64,000 nt of DNA from DASXMT01 sp963755985 (GCA_963755985.1 CAVWLO010000003.1:310001-374000), one strand, 5' to 3'. Positions 1-8,610 are shown, counted from the stretch's first letter. Numbers and translations are program-made. The notes: generated from the sequence alone by a model not told the origin.

Positions 1-66
1 GGCCCCAATCTGGGCGTGCCCCCGCATCGCCTGTATGACCCTGCGTCGCCTGTGGACGCGGTGGGC

Positions 67-993
67 TCAGCGACCCAGCCGGGGCGCCACCTCGCCGTCG
101 AACCACTGCAGGTGGTCGATGTACTCCTCGACGGAGCCGGTCGGCGGTAAGGGCAACGTGGTCCGGGTCACGTGCTGCTCCCCGAGCCGGGTGCACCAGT
201 CGACCACCCGGTCGCGGTAGGCCTCCAGCGCGGAGGGGGATGCCGAGCCGAACCCGCCCGCCTCCCACATCGGGGGCGAGCCCAGCCAGCAGATGTCGAA
301 GGTCTCCGCCTTGCCGGCGAACTCGGGCTGGGCGAACAGGTACTCCACGAGGGGGGGCATGTCCTCGAGCGAGAAGTCGATGGGGTTGGGCTGCCAGCCG
401 TCGTAGCGGGCGGCCCGGCGCAGGGCGGGCTTGGAGTTGCCCCCGATGAAGATGGGAGGCCGGGGTGATTGCACCGGCTTGGGCTCGAAGGCCAGGCCCT
501 CGATGTCGAAGAACCGTCCGTGGTGCACGGGCTCGTCGGCCGTCCACAGCTCGACCATGGTCACCAACATCTCCTCGGCGATGGCCCCCCGGTCGGCGAA
601 GCTCACCCCGAGCGCCGCGAACTCGGCCACCGCGTGTCCCACGCCGACCGAGAGGTTGACCCGGCCCCCCGACAGCGCGTCCATGGTGGTGACCGCCTTG
701 GCCAACGAGAGCGGGTGGTGGTAGGGGAGGACCAGGATCGTGGCGTCGACCCGGACCCGGGAGGTGGCGCCGGCCAGGAAGGCCATGACCGAGAGGCCCT
801 GCATCCAGTAGGGCCCGAGCCGGGGCACCTCCTCGTAGGGCATGGCGAAGTGCTCGGAGCTGGTGACGGCGTCATAGCCCAGGTCATCGATGGCCCGGGC
901 GATGCGCTGGTAGTCGGGAGCCTGGAGCCGGCACACCCACTCCGGGGTGCCGGGCATGCGGCTGGTCCCCGGGAGGGCCACGGTGATCCTCAT
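67..993 (-). CDS. F420-dependent luciferase-like monooxygenase (LLM class)
   Basis: A 308-residue TIM-barrel protein of the luciferase-like superfamily, which usually oxidises or reduces a substrate with reduced F420 or FMN. Visible landmarks are the N-terminal strand with the SSEHFAMP segment, the ATILVLPYHHPLSLAKA core, DALSGGRVNLSVGVG and the PIFIGGNSKPALRRAARYDGW signature typical of F420 LLM proteins. The ATG at 993 overlaps the stop of the upstream isochorismatase-like gene by four bases (ATGA), so the pair is probably translationally coupled. The frame stays open upstream, but that extension is only the shadow of the neighbour. The substrate is unknown. Confidence 0.88.
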   Translation of the reverse strand: MRITVALPGTSRMPGTPEWVCRLQAPDYQRIARAIDDLGYDAVTSSEHFAMPYEEVPRLGPYWMQGLSVMAFLAGATSRVRVDATILVLPYHHPLSLAKAVTTMDALSGGRVNLSVGVGHAVAEFAALGVSFADRGAIAEEMLVTMVELWTADEPVHHGRFFDIEGLAFEPKPVQSPRPPIFIGGNSKPALRRAARYDGWQPNPIDFSLEDMPPLVEYLFAQPEFAGKAETFDICWLGSPPMWEAGGFGSASPSALEAYRDRVVDWCTRLGEQHVTRTTLPLPPTGSVEEYIDHLQWFDGEVAPRLGR

Positions 994-1619
994 GGGCGGG
1001 CCCAGATGTCGATGAGCTCCTGGACGCTGCTGATCCGGGCCAGGATCGAGAGCGAGTTCTTGAGGACCATCTCGCCGTACTCGGGTGGCACGCCCACGGT
1101 GGCATCCCTCGGAACCACCACGTTGTACGACCGGCTGGCCGCCTCGATGACCAGGCCCATGACCCCGAGGTTGAGTGACACGCCGGTGGCGATCACCGTG
1201 GTCACCCCCAAGTTCCGCAGCACGATGTCGAGCCCGGTGTCGGTCATGGGGGCCATGGAGTGGAGCCGGCTCATCACCAGGTCGCCCGGCTCGACGCCGA
1301 TCTCGGGGACGACCTCTCCGAACTCGGCCAGCTCGACCGGGTCCCGGGGGTTCTCCAGGGCCGCCTTCTTCGCCTTCGCTGCGAATACCGAGTTGCCCAT
1401 CGAGCCCTTCATGTCCACCCGGGACTCGACCACGCAGTGCACGATCTCCACTCCGGCCGCCCGTCCGGCCCGCACCAGCCGGGCCACCTCGGCGACCGCG
1501 GGGGCCGCCGCCTCCACCAGCATGGGCAGTGTCGACCGGTCGCCCACCGTTCCCCGCTGGATCTCGTTCATCACGATGGCGGTATGTGAGGGGTCGACAA
1601 GGGCGGGGTCGAGCGGCAT
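990..1619 (-). CDS. Isochorismatase-like (cysteine hydrolase fold) protein, active site degenerate
   Basis: A 209-residue alpha/beta protein of the isochorismatase superfamily. It keeps the fold signatures (VVPRDATVGVPPEYGEM near the C-terminus and the LGVTTVIATGVSLNLGV strand-turn). The usual catalytic residues look replaced: the first-strand Asp position reads VMNEIQRG, and the place of the nucleophilic Cys reads GVSLNLGVMG. By family knowledge this argues against classical amidohydrolase activity; it is an inference without alignment. It forms a four-base overlap with the downstream luciferase-like gene, suggesting a two-gene operon. Confidence 0.82.
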   Translation of the reverse strand: MPLDPALVDPSHTAIVMNEIQRGTVGDRSTLPMLVEAAAPAVAEVARLVRAGRAAGVEIVHCVVESRVDMKGSMGNSVFAAKAKKAALENPRDPVELAEFGEVVPEIGVEPGDLVMSRLHSMAPMTDTGLDIVLRNLGVTTVIATGVSLNLGVMGLVIEAASRSYNVVVPRDATVGVPPEYGEMVLKNSLSILARISSVQELIDIWARP

Positions 1620-1835
1620 GCCGGCATCGTAGGCGCACCGGTTTCATCACGCCCACTGCCCACGGGCGCCCTCCACTGCCCACCGGCGCCCCCGGCGACC
1701 TTCGTGTGGCCGACCACCGGTCGCCGGCGCGATAGTCGAACCGGACAAGCCCGCCACCGGCGGGCCGGGGACGAAGCCCGGGCCCGTCGGCACGAGAGTG
1801 CCCGGCGCTGCCGGGCAGGGGGAAGGCCAGTGGTC

Positions 1836-2768
1836 ATGAAGTTCGACGTGGGTGTGCCGAGCGGCGCCATCAAGCACTTCGAGACGTGGGTCGGGGAGGG
1901 GAAGCTGAACGAGTTCGCCGTGTCGGCCGAGAAAGCGGGGGTCGATGCCGTCAGCGTGACCGATCACCCGTTCCCCCAGGACGCGTGGCTGGCCAACGGC
2001 GGTCATCACGCCTTCGACCCGTTCGTGGCCCTCAGCTCCATGTCCGCCGTCACCTCGACCATCGGGCTGCGGACCAACCTGTTGGTGGCCGGCTACCGGA
2101 ACCCATACCTGGCCGCCCGCGCCATAGCCAGCCTCGACGTCCTGTCCGGTGGCCGGGTCATTGTCGGGATGGGGGCCGGGTACCTCCGGGCCGAGTTCGA
2201 GGTGCTGGGGGCCGACTTCGCCACCCGGGGGAAGCGCTTCGACGAGGCCATCGAGGCCATGTCGGCCGCCTGGAGCGGGAAGTCGGTGGACCGCGACGGC
2301 ACCAACTACCCGGCCCACGGCCACTCCATGGTGCCCGTGCCCGTCCAGCGGCCCCGGCCCCCCATCTGGGTGGGCGGCAACTCCAAGGCGGCCAGACGGC
2401 GCGCCGCCCTTCTGGCCGACGGATGGATGCCGTTCCCCCAACCCGAGGCCATGGCGGCCATCACCGGCAGCCCGACCCTCACGTCGCTCGACCAGCTGCG
2501 AGGCGGGATCGACGAAGTCCATGGCCTCCGGTCCGACGCCGGCCTGGAGGGGGGCTTCGACGTAGCCTTCGCCTCGTTCGACCACCCCGATCCCGAGGGG
2601 GACCCGAGTGGCGAGCGGTTCCGGGAGCGGCTCGCCGACTACGAGGAGGCCGGAGTCACCTGGCTCACCCTCGGGTGCCGGGGCCGCACCCTGGTGGCCT
2701 GTCAAGAGGAGCTGGCCTGGCTGTCCGAGGCGGTGGTCGGTCCGTACCGGGGAGCGCCCACCGGATGA
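1836..2768 (+). CDS. F420-dependent luciferase-like monooxygenase (LLM class)
   Basis: A 310-residue member of the luciferase-like family. It shows the SVTDHPFPQD segment, LDVLSGGRVIVGMGAGYLRAE and RPPIWVGGNSKAARRRA, the usual F420 LLM landmarks, with an acidic C-terminal region. The ATG at 1836 follows a purine-rich AGGGGGAAGG stretch at about 1817; the frame is open further upstream and a GTG at 1830 is a second option. It is divergent from the isochorismatase/LLM pair and followed, after a tandem repeat, by a gene in the same direction. Confidence 0.87.
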   Translation: MKFDVGVPSGAIKHFETWVGEGKLNEFAVSAEKAGVDAVSVTDHPFPQDAWLANGGHHAFDPFVALSSMSAVTSTIGLRTNLLVAGYRNPYLAARAIASLDVLSGGRVIVGMGAGYLRAEFEVLGADFATRGKRFDEAIEAMSAAWSGKSVDRDGTNYPAHGHSMVPVPVQRPRPPIWVGGNSKAARRRAALLADGWMPFPQPEAMAAITGSPTLTSLDQLRGGIDEVHGLRSDAGLEGGFDVAFASFDHPDPEGDPSGERFRERLADYEEAGVTWLTLGCRGRTLVACQEELAWLSEAVVGPYRGAPTG

Positions 2769-2838
2769 CCGAGTCGACGCCGTCCACATCACCGCCATCG
2801 GCGCGACCGACATCAAGGCCGCTATCGGCGCGACGGCC

Positions 2839-2922
2839 ACCGAGTCGACCGCACCGAGTCGACCGCACCGAGTCGACCGCACCGAGTCGACCGCGCCGAG
2901 TCGACCGCACCGAGTCGACCGC
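2839..2922. repeat. Six tandem copies of a 14-bp unit (ACCGAGTCGACCGC)
   Basis: Six head-to-tail copies of ACCGAGTCGACCGC; copy five starts with G. Each unit carries the palindrome GTCGAC. The array fills the short spacer between the luciferase-like gene and the next gene and ends just before the latter's ribosome site (AGGGGG at 2931). The length is not a multiple of a codon, and the array lies outside the genes. It could be a slippage-prone spacer or a protein-binding array; nothing in the sequence decides. Confidence 0.9.
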
Positions 2923-2939
2923 ACCGTGACAGGGGGACC

Positions 2940-3674
2940 ATGCACGCAACCGGACTGATCTGCGCGGTGCTCGACTGTGACGCCGACAGCATCGAGGCGT
3001 TCAACCGTTGGTACGACCTGGAGCACGTGCCTCCCAACGTCTCGTTGGCCGGTGTGATGTCCGGTCGCCGCTACGCCGCTCCGCCTGAGCTCCACGCGCT
3101 GAGGATCGCCGACCCTTCCTCTCCGCTGGCCGGTGGGCGGGGGACCTTCGTGACCGTCTACACGCTGTGCCGGCCGCCCGCCGAAGTGGTGGCGTCCATG
3201 GCCGAGCTCCGTGAGGTCCTCTACGACACCGGACGGATGAGGTTTCCGGCCGAGAAGAAGGTGGTCCGTGACGGCGGTGCGTTCGAGCTGGTCTCGGCCG
3301 TCTCCTCGCCCGACCTGGCCCTGCCCCCCATCGACGTGCCCTTCGTCGGGCACCACGGGGTGCTCATGGTGCGCCGCCGGGGCAACGATGAGGTCGCGGC
3401 CTGGTACCACGATGAGTGGTCGAAGCAGGTGGCCGGGCTTGACGGCGTCCACGGGGTGGTGAGCCTGCGGCTGGCCGGCGGCGACGGGGACGAGCTCGAC
3501 CTGGTGTTCCTGGAGGGCGATGTGGGCGAGCGCACGGTCGCTCTTCGAGCCGCCGCCCCCCACCACCCCGGCGTCACGCTGGTGGTCGATGCCCCCTTCG
3601 TGCACATCGACCCGCTTCGTTACCCGTGGGCCGAGGCCATCCGGGACTCGGACTTGCCGAAGACCGTCGGCTGA
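2940..3674 (+). CDS. Hypothetical protein, possible duplicated dimeric alpha/beta-barrel (EthD-like)
   Basis: A 244-residue protein of unknown function. Both halves have the rhythm of ferredoxin-like dimeric barrels: the N-terminal part has FNRWYDLEHVPPNVSLAGV and the C-terminal part has AAWYHDEWSKQVAGLDGV, each resembling the W-Y-x-x-E-H stretch of EthD/antibiotic-biosynthesis monooxygenase-type domains. This is inferred from pattern only. The start follows an AGGGGG ribosome site. It is co-directional with the preceding luciferase-like gene, so a shared transcript is plausible, with the 14-bp array in between. Confidence 0.72.
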   Translation: MHATGLICAVLDCDADSIEAFNRWYDLEHVPPNVSLAGVMSGRRYAAPPELHALRIADPSSPLAGGRGTFVTVYTLCRPPAEVVASMAELREVLYDTGRMRFPAEKKVVRDGGAFELVSAVSSPDLALPPIDVPFVGHHGVLMVRRRGNDEVAAWYHDEWSKQVAGLDGVHGVVSLRLAGGDGDELDLVFLEGDVGERTVALRAAAPHHPGVTLVVDAPFVHIDPLRYPWAEAIRDSDLPKTVG

Positions 3675-3718
3675 CCCGGCCACCGCCTGACCCGGCCACC
3701 ACCTGACCCGGCATCGAC
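3671..3718. repeat. Three imperfect tandem 16-bp units at the 3' end of the preceding gene
   Basis: Three consecutive units based on CTGACCCGGCCACCGC (the third diverges to GGCATCGAC), followed by a shorter CTGACCTGACC remnant. The first unit contains the stop codon of the 2940-3674 gene. The array occupies the convergent spacer before the RodZ-like gene. No terminator hairpin with a T run is evident. Confidence 0.75.
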
Positions 3719-3776
3719 CTGACCTGACCGGCGGCCGAGCTGGCCCTGTCCCGCAGCGGACCGCGGACCGGCCCGG

Positions 3777-4856
3777 CTACGGCCCGGCGGTCGAGTTGAA
3801 GGTGTAGGTGAACGGCGCGACCTTGGGCACGGTGGTGAAGATGTTCGATCCCTTCACCGACACGCTGATCGACACGCCTGACGCCCCGATCTGGACGGTC
3901 AGCGACCCGCTGGCCGCGTATGACTTGGTGACGTTGGGCGGCTGGACGTCGGCCACGATCGCGTTGACCGATGCCGGGCTGTTGATCTGGACGTAGCAGG
4001 GAGCCGTCGTGGTCAGGATCACCTTGAAACTGCTGGCGCTGACCGTGTAAGTGGCTTCGGTCTGGTTGTCGGTGCTCACCTGCTTCACCGTGGCGTCCCG
4101 GGCGTGAGGCGTGGTCGGGGCGGTGGACGGCGGTGGAGAGGCCAGGTACAGCGCCCCGTTGGGTTGGGCGATGTGCCACTCGACCAGCAGCTGTGGGCGC
4201 CAGTGGCGCAGGACCACGCCGGCCAGCGCCACCACCAGTGCGGCGAGCACGATCCAGGTGGCCAGCCGGAGGACGGCGGGAGCACGTCGGGATCGTCTCG
4301 CTTTTCGCTGGGCCCTCCTGGTCTCTCTGATCTGCTCACGGGGGATCACCGACAGGGTTCCCGTGGGGGGCCCGACCCCTCCGAACCCCGTCCCGGTGAG
4401 CCCGTTGTTGTAGCCGACTCTCGGGACCGGACCGGTCTGGGTGAATGCCCGCAGGTGCTCGGGACCGGAGTCGACCGCCGTCACCATCCCGGTGGGAGTG
4501 GACGCGGCCCCGCGTCGACCGACGGGAGCCGGGCTCGGCGCTGCCGGTGGGCCGGCCGAGACGCTCTGCATGAACTGGAGGGCCAGCGCATCGCCGTCGA
4601 GGGCCAGAAAGCGCGCATACCGGCGTAGGGTCGAGAGGGCAAAGGCCTGATTGTGCAGCCGGCTCAGGTCGCCGCTCTCGAGCGCCTCGAGCTGGGTGAT
4701 GGGCCGGCCGAGCCGGTCATGGACGGTCAGAAGGTCGAGCCCGATCGCCTCGCGTTTCTCCCGAAGCACCCGCCCGATGTCGGCAGGAGTGGGCGGCGGC
4801 GGCTGGTCGGCGTTCTCGTCGTCGGCCGGCGCGCCCGCACTGCGATGGCGCGTCAC
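3777..4856 (-). CDS. RodZ-like helix-turn-helix membrane protein (DUF4115)
   Basis: A 359-residue protein with an N-terminal Cro/C1-type HTH (about residues 25-90: IGRVLREKREAIGLDLLTV, then QLEALESGDLSRL). A basic linker and one transmembrane segment (about 195-220) follow, with a C-terminal beta-rich DUF4115 domain after a Pro/Thr linker. This HTH-TM-DUF4115 order is that of RodZ, which links MreB to the elongation machinery. In actinobacteria related proteins may act in cell-surface control instead. Neighbours do not help to assign a role. Confidence 0.85.
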   Translation of the reverse strand: MTRHRSAGAPADDENADQPPPPTPADIGRVLREKREAIGLDLLTVHDRLGRPITQLEALESGDLSRLHNQAFALSTLRRYARFLALDGDALALQFMQSVSAGPPAAPSPAPVGRRGAASTPTGMVTAVDSGPEHLRAFTQTGPVPRVGYNNGLTGTGFGGVGPPTGTLSVIPREQIRETRRAQRKARRSRRAPAVLRLATWIVLAALVVALAGVVLRHWRPQLLVEWHIAQPNGALYLASPPPSTAPTTPHARDATVKQVSTDNQTEATYTVSASSFKVILTTTAPCYVQINSPASVNAIVADVQPPNVTKSYAASGSLTVQIGASGVSISVSVKGSNIFTTVPKVAPFTYTFNSTAGP

Positions 4857-4955
4857 CCGGTCGACTCCTTGAGATCCTCGGTACGGCGCGTGGCTAGCAG
4901 GAAGTGCCTTCCTGGCCGCAGCCCCGAACCTTCGCCCCGTTCCACGCCCCCATCA

Positions 4956-6149
4956 CTACCCGATGGACGTGCGGATGGCGTCGATGAGGACGGCCGTCCG
5001 CTCGTCGCCGGCCACGGCCAGCCGCATCTGGTTCATCACGTAGCCGAAGCTGATCCCCGATCCCGGATGGGCGAAGCCGAGGGAGCCGCCCGCTCCGAAG
5101 TGACCGAAACCGCCCGGGCCGAGCAAGGGAGTGAAGGCGGAGTCGCACATCATGCCCAGGCCGAATGCCGACTCGCCCCCGAGCACCAGGTCGGTCCCGG
5201 TGGTCCGCGACCGGGACATCTCGTCGACGGTCCCGGCCTCCAGGATCCGCACCCCGTCGACCTCGCCGATGAGTGCGGCGTACAAGCGGGCCAGGGAGCG
5301 AGCCGTGGTGATCCCGTTGGCCGCGGGGACCTCGGCTGCATGCACCTCGGTCAAGTTGAACGGCCCCCCCGCTCCCGCTCCCGCGAGGTCGCCAAAGGCC
5401 CCGTTGAGGAACAGCGCCCTCGTCCCGAGCCCGTCGGGCCCGAAGTTGGCCGCCATGGTGGCCAACTCCTCGGGTCCCATGTCGCCCATGTAGTCGAGGG
5501 TCATGGACAGGGGAGCCACGCGGTGCTCCTCGGCCGGCGGAAGGCCGATCCAAAAGTCCAAGCCGAGGGGGCCGGCCACCTCGCGGGCGAAGAACGTCCC
5601 GATGCTGGCACCGGTTACCCGCCGGACCAGCTCGCCCACCAACCATCCGAAGGTGAGGGCGTGATAGCCGTGGGCCGTCCCCGGCTCCCACAGCGGCTTC
5701 TGGGCGGCCAGCGCCTCGACGACGGGATCCCAGGCCAGCGCTTCGGACAGCGTCAGCGTGGCGTCGATGGCGGCCAGACCGCTCTTGTGGGTCAGCAACC
5801 ACTCGACGGTGACGGCCTCCTTTCCCGCGGCTGCGAACTCCGGCCAGTACTCGGAGACCGGTGCCGACGGATCGAGCAAGCCCCGTTGGATCAACAGGTT
5901 GGCGCAGGCCGCCGTTGCCCCCTTCGTGGTCGAGAACACCAGCTGCAAGGTGTCCAAGGCGTAGGGCCGGTCGGTGGTGGGGTCGGCCACGCCACCCCAG
6001 AGGTCGACCACGCATGCCCCGTCGCGGTAGACGCACAAGGCGGCACCCTGGTCGCCGCGGTCGGCGAAGTTGGCGGCGAACGCCTCTTTGACCGCGCCGA
6101 ATCCCGGGTCCGTCGCCCCCTCGATGGTCGCTCGCTCGGCGATGCTCAT
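4956..6149 (-). CDS. Serine hydrolase of the class C beta-lactamase / esterase (EstB) family
   Basis: A 397-residue beta-lactamase-fold esterase. The catalytic S-x-x-K is STTK at residues 73-76, the conserved Tyr lies in GYHALTFGWL (Tyr162), the family hallmark LLTHKSGL is at 118-125 and the C-terminal GHFGAGGSLGFAHP block closes the active site. No signal peptide is visible, so a cytoplasmic carboxylesterase is more likely than a penicillin-binding enzyme. ATG 6149 is preferred because GGGGG precedes it at 6153; the frame is open 16 codons further. A near-perfect 12-bp direct duplication (TCGTGGATTGCG) lies just upstream. Confidence 0.86.
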   Translation of the reverse strand: MSIAERATIEGATDPGFGAVKEAFAANFADRGDQGAALCVYRDGACVVDLWGGVADPTTDRPYALDTLQLVFSTTKGATAACANLLIQRGLLDPSAPVSEYWPEFAAAGKEAVTVEWLLTHKSGLAAIDATLTLSEALAWDPVVEALAAQKPLWEPGTAHGYHALTFGWLVGELVRRVTGASIGTFFAREVAGPLGLDFWIGLPPAEEHRVAPLSMTLDYMGDMGPEELATMAANFGPDGLGTRALFLNGAFGDLAGAGAGGPFNLTEVHAAEVPAANGITTARSLARLYAALIGEVDGVRILEAGTVDEMSRSRTTGTDLVLGGESAFGLGMMCDSAFTPLLGPGGFGHFGAGGSLGFAHPGSGISFGYVMNQMRLAVAGDERTAVLIDAIRTSIG

Positions 6150-6408
6150 GGATCCCCCGTCGTCACATCGTGGATTGCGTCGTGGATTGCGTGCCACCGC
6201 AATTTAGGCCCGACGCTACCTGCTTGGATTGGCGGGCCACCCGAGTGGCCGGGCCGGTTCGGGCGGCCAACCCCCTGATCGTCCGGAACGATCGCCCAGG
6301 CGGCTCGTCGACGGCCGACGGGAATGTTGCGCGTGCAACTAATGTTACAAGGGGGGACGGGTGGATACCGCCACCGCGGCGGTGATCATCCCGACAGAGG
6401 AGGATGTC

Positions 6409-7374
6409 ATGCCAGCCGTAACCGTTGCAGATGTCAGTTCGCTTCCGCGGATCGTAGTGCCCGAAGGCCCGGCGGCGACCAGTCGACCGGTGCTGGCCGT
6501 GACGACCGCGCCGCAGGGTTTCGAGGGGGAGGGCTTTCCCGTTCGGCGCGCATTCGCCGGGGTGGACCGTCGCTTCCTGGACCCGTTCGTGCACATGGAC
6601 CAGATGGGCGAGGTCGAGTACGCGCCGGGTGAGCCAAAGGGTACGCCCTGGCACCCGCACCGGGGCTTCGAGACGGTCACCTACATGATCGACGGCACGT
6701 TCCGGCACCGCGACTCGATCGGCGGCGGGGGTCTCATCACCAACGGCGACACCCAGTGGATGACGGCAGGATCGGGGATCCTGCACATCGAGGCACCGCC
6801 GGAGGAGCTGGTGGCCAGCGGCGGCCTCTTCCACGGGATACAGCTGTGGGTCAACCTGCCCAGGGCCCAGAAGTGGGTCGACCCTCGCTACCAGGACATC
6901 GGAGCAGGGAACATCGCGTTGCTGTCGTCAGCCGACGGAGCGTCGCTGGTCCGCCTCATCGCCGGCGATGTCGGCGAGCACGCCGGGCCCGGGTCGACCC
7001 ATTCGCCCATGGCCATGCTCCACGCCACCGTGGAGCCGGGATCCCGGCTGGTCCTCCCCTGGCGCCCGGACTTCAATGCCCTCGTGTACGTGTTGGCCGG
7101 GCAGGGCACGGTGGGCGAGGAGCGCCGGCCGGTTCACACCGGTCAGCTGGCCGTCCTCGGCGACGGCGCCACGGTCACGGTCACAGCCGATCAGGCCCAG
7201 GAGTCGCGTTCGCCGCAGCTCGACGTGCTGGTCCTCGGCGGTCAACCGATCGGGGAGCCGGTGTACGCCTACGGTCCCTTCGTGATGAACACCAAGGACG
7301 AAGTGGCCCAGGCCTTCGAGGACTACCAGGCCGGTCGGCTGGGAAGCGTCCCGGCCGAGCACGTCGCTCGCTGA
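6409..7374 (+). CDS. Pirin family cupin protein
   Basis: A 321-residue bicupin. The N-terminal cupin keeps the pirin metal site: WHPHRGFETVTYMIDG, then FRHRDSIGGGGLITNGD and QWMTAGSGILHIEAP, giving the His/His/His/Glu set. The C-terminal cupin domain is shorter. Pirins bind iron and act as quercetinases or transcription cofactors; the substrate here is unknown. ATG 6409 has an excellent AGAGGAGG site at about 6396. The upstream stretch at 6326-6350 holds the imperfect inverted sequence GTTGCGCGTGCAACTAATGTTAC, possibly operator-like. Confidence 0.9.
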   Translation: MPAVTVADVSSLPRIVVPEGPAATSRPVLAVTTAPQGFEGEGFPVRRAFAGVDRRFLDPFVHMDQMGEVEYAPGEPKGTPWHPHRGFETVTYMIDGTFRHRDSIGGGGLITNGDTQWMTAGSGILHIEAPPEELVASGGLFHGIQLWVNLPRAQKWVDPRYQDIGAGNIALLSSADGASLVRLIAGDVGEHAGPGSTHSPMAMLHATVEPGSRLVLPWRPDFNALVYVLAGQGTVGEERRPVHTGQLAVLGDGATVTVTADQAQESRSPQLDVLVLGGQPIGEPVYAYGPFVMNTKDEVAQAFEDYQAGRLGSVPAEHVAR

Positions 7375-7437
7375 CCCTGTCCGCGGGTGGCCAGTCGTGG
7401 GACCGCACTCTGGGGCCAGCGCGCCCTGAGGTGTTGG

Positions 7438-8010
7438 TCACGAACAGGCCCTGACAAACGCCACGGCTCCGGCGGTCCAGGTCCGGCCGAGATCGCTGCC
7501 GGGAAGGAACCGGGCGTCGAGCTCCAGGATGACCATGCCGTGGGCGAAGGCCCACAGCGCCTGGGCCACGTGGGGCTCGCCGGTGGCCAGGTAGAACGGC
7601 TCCCCCGCCCAATCCTCGAGGCCGGTGGCCATGTCGTGGCGCGGGAGCGGCGCGCTGGTGGCCAACCGGTACAGGTTGGGGTGGGCCAGGGCATGGGCCC
7701 GATAGGTGGCCAGGAGCGGGGTTACCGCATCCCCGGTTCCCGCCGCCCGGGCCTCGGCCACGGCCTGGTGCAGGGCGTGGCCCAGCTCGGCCAAGGCGTC
7801 CTCGATCAGGGCCAGCTCCACGGCGGGCTTCCCGGGGAAGTGCTTGTAGATGGAAGGCGCCCGAATGCCGAGGGCGTCGCCCAACCGGCGCATGGTCAGC
7901 GCGTCGGGCCCCTCCGACTCGAGGAGCTGCCGTGCCGCCTCCACCACCTCGGTGGCCCGGGCCGATCGCATCGTCGCCGGTGGCGGGGCCGGATGGGTGG
8001 GAAGGCTCAC
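7438..8010 (-). CDS. TetR/AcrR family transcriptional regulator
   Basis: A 190-residue TetR protein. The N-terminal HTH is seen in VEAARQLLESEGPDALTMR followed by LGIRAPSIYKHFPGKPAVELA, with an all-helical ligand domain behind it (WAFAHGMVILELDARF). The GTG at 8010 overlaps the stop of the upstream DDN-type gene by four bases (GTGA), which decides the start; an ATG at 7971 is the alternative. Cotranscription with the deazaflavin enzyme and the paired palindromes in front of that gene suggest autoregulation. Confidence 0.88.
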   Translation of the reverse strand: MSLPTHPAPPPATMRSARATEVVEAARQLLESEGPDALTMRRLGDALGIRAPSIYKHFPGKPAVELALIEDALAELGHALHQAVAEARAAGTGDAVTPLLATYRAHALAHPNLYRLATSAPLPRHDMATGLEDWAGEPFYLATGEPHVAQALWAFAHGMVILELDARFLPGSDLGRTWTAGAVAFVRACS

Positions 8011-8495
8011 GCGGCGGGAGCAAGCACGAAGACGGGATGCTTGGCCGCTATGGCCCCGATCTCCGCGTCGCTCGAGTTGGCGTTGATGCCGTCGAAGAAG
8101 ACGCCGACCTCGGCCTTCCAGCGCCGGAGGTAGGCCCGCAGGATGTCGGCTTTGGCATCGTCGGGCACCTCGGTGGCGATCCAGGCCTGGCGGCGCCGGC
8201 CGACCAGGAGATCCAACCGGCCGTCGGCAGCCCGGACGTTGCGCACCCACTGCCCGTTGCCGCGAGCCGAGACCAGGTACTGCCGACCGTCCAGCTCGAG
8301 CAGATTGACCGGGATCCGGCGGGCCTCGCCAGTGGTGCGGCCCTTCACCTCGAGGACGCGGCTGCCCCAGACGCTGATGCCGACTCGGGTGAGGCCGGCC
8401 ACCGCCTGGTTGGACACGTGTTGGGTGAACCAGCCGGGCTTACGGTAGTGCGGCGCCGGCCGCGGGGACGGCTGCTGCGGCGGGGTTGACGACAT
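8007..8495 (-). CDS. Deazaflavin (F420)-dependent nitroreductase / DDN family protein
   Basis: A 162-residue split-barrel protein of the PF04075 type (DDN family), to which the F420-dependent nitroimidazole reductase of mycobacteria belongs. Landmarks are LEVKGRTTGEARRIPVNLL, then YLVSARGNGQWVRNVRA (the F420-binding Lys/Arg-Thr-Gly loop and the G-x-x-x-W-x-x-N motif). The C-terminal part KADILRAYLRRWKAEVG is typical. ATG 8495 is decided by a strong AGGAGGT site. It heads a two-gene operon with a TetR gene and is preceded by two perfect palindromes. Confidence 0.87.
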   Translation of the reverse strand: MSSTPPQQPSPRPAPHYRKPGWFTQHVSNQAVAGLTRVGISVWGSRVLEVKGRTTGEARRIPVNLLELDGRQYLVSARGNGQWVRNVRAADGRLDLLVGRRRQAWIATEVPDDAKADILRAYLRRWKAEVGVFFDGINANSSDAEIGAIAAKHPVFVLAPAA

Positions 8496-8511
8496 GGCGA
8501 CCTCCTGTGTG

Positions 8512-8564
8512 GCTAACAACGTTAGCTGGCTCGTTGAGGTCATAGGATAGCTAACAGCGTTAGC
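8512..8564. promoter_or_regulatory. Two TetR-type operators flanking a core promoter
   Basis: Two perfect inverted repeats, GCTAACAACGTTAGC (8512-8526) and GCTAACAGCGTTAGC (8550-8564), differ only in the 3-bp spacer. Their centres are 38 bp apart. On the minus strand the 23 bp between them contain TATCCT/TATGAC, possible -10 hexamers, so repressor bound at both would bracket the promoter of the DDN-type gene. The TetR encoded in the same operon is the natural ligand; this is inference. Confidence 0.8.
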
Positions 8565-8610
8565 CCCGTCAAGAGGCTCCTTCGCGGCCAGGGGCGACGG
8601 CCCGAGCCGG

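Noticed and set aside
994..1683. N-terminal extension of the first luciferase-like gene (538 codons open)
   Set aside because: The extension is Arg/Gly-rich, has no family features and lies antisense-like over the coherent isochorismatase frame; ATGA coupling at 990-993 gives the real start.
2839..2922. CRISPR array
   Set aside because: Repeats are contiguous with no spacers, and no cas gene is present anywhere in the window.
1647..3683. 678-codon open frame on the minus strand
   Set aside because: It is a high-G+C shadow of the luciferase-like and following gene; the composition is Gly/His/Arg-rich with no domain.
4653..6278. 541-codon open frame on the plus strand
   Set aside because: It runs antisense to the RodZ-like and esterase genes, which have clear motifs; no ribosome site or domain.
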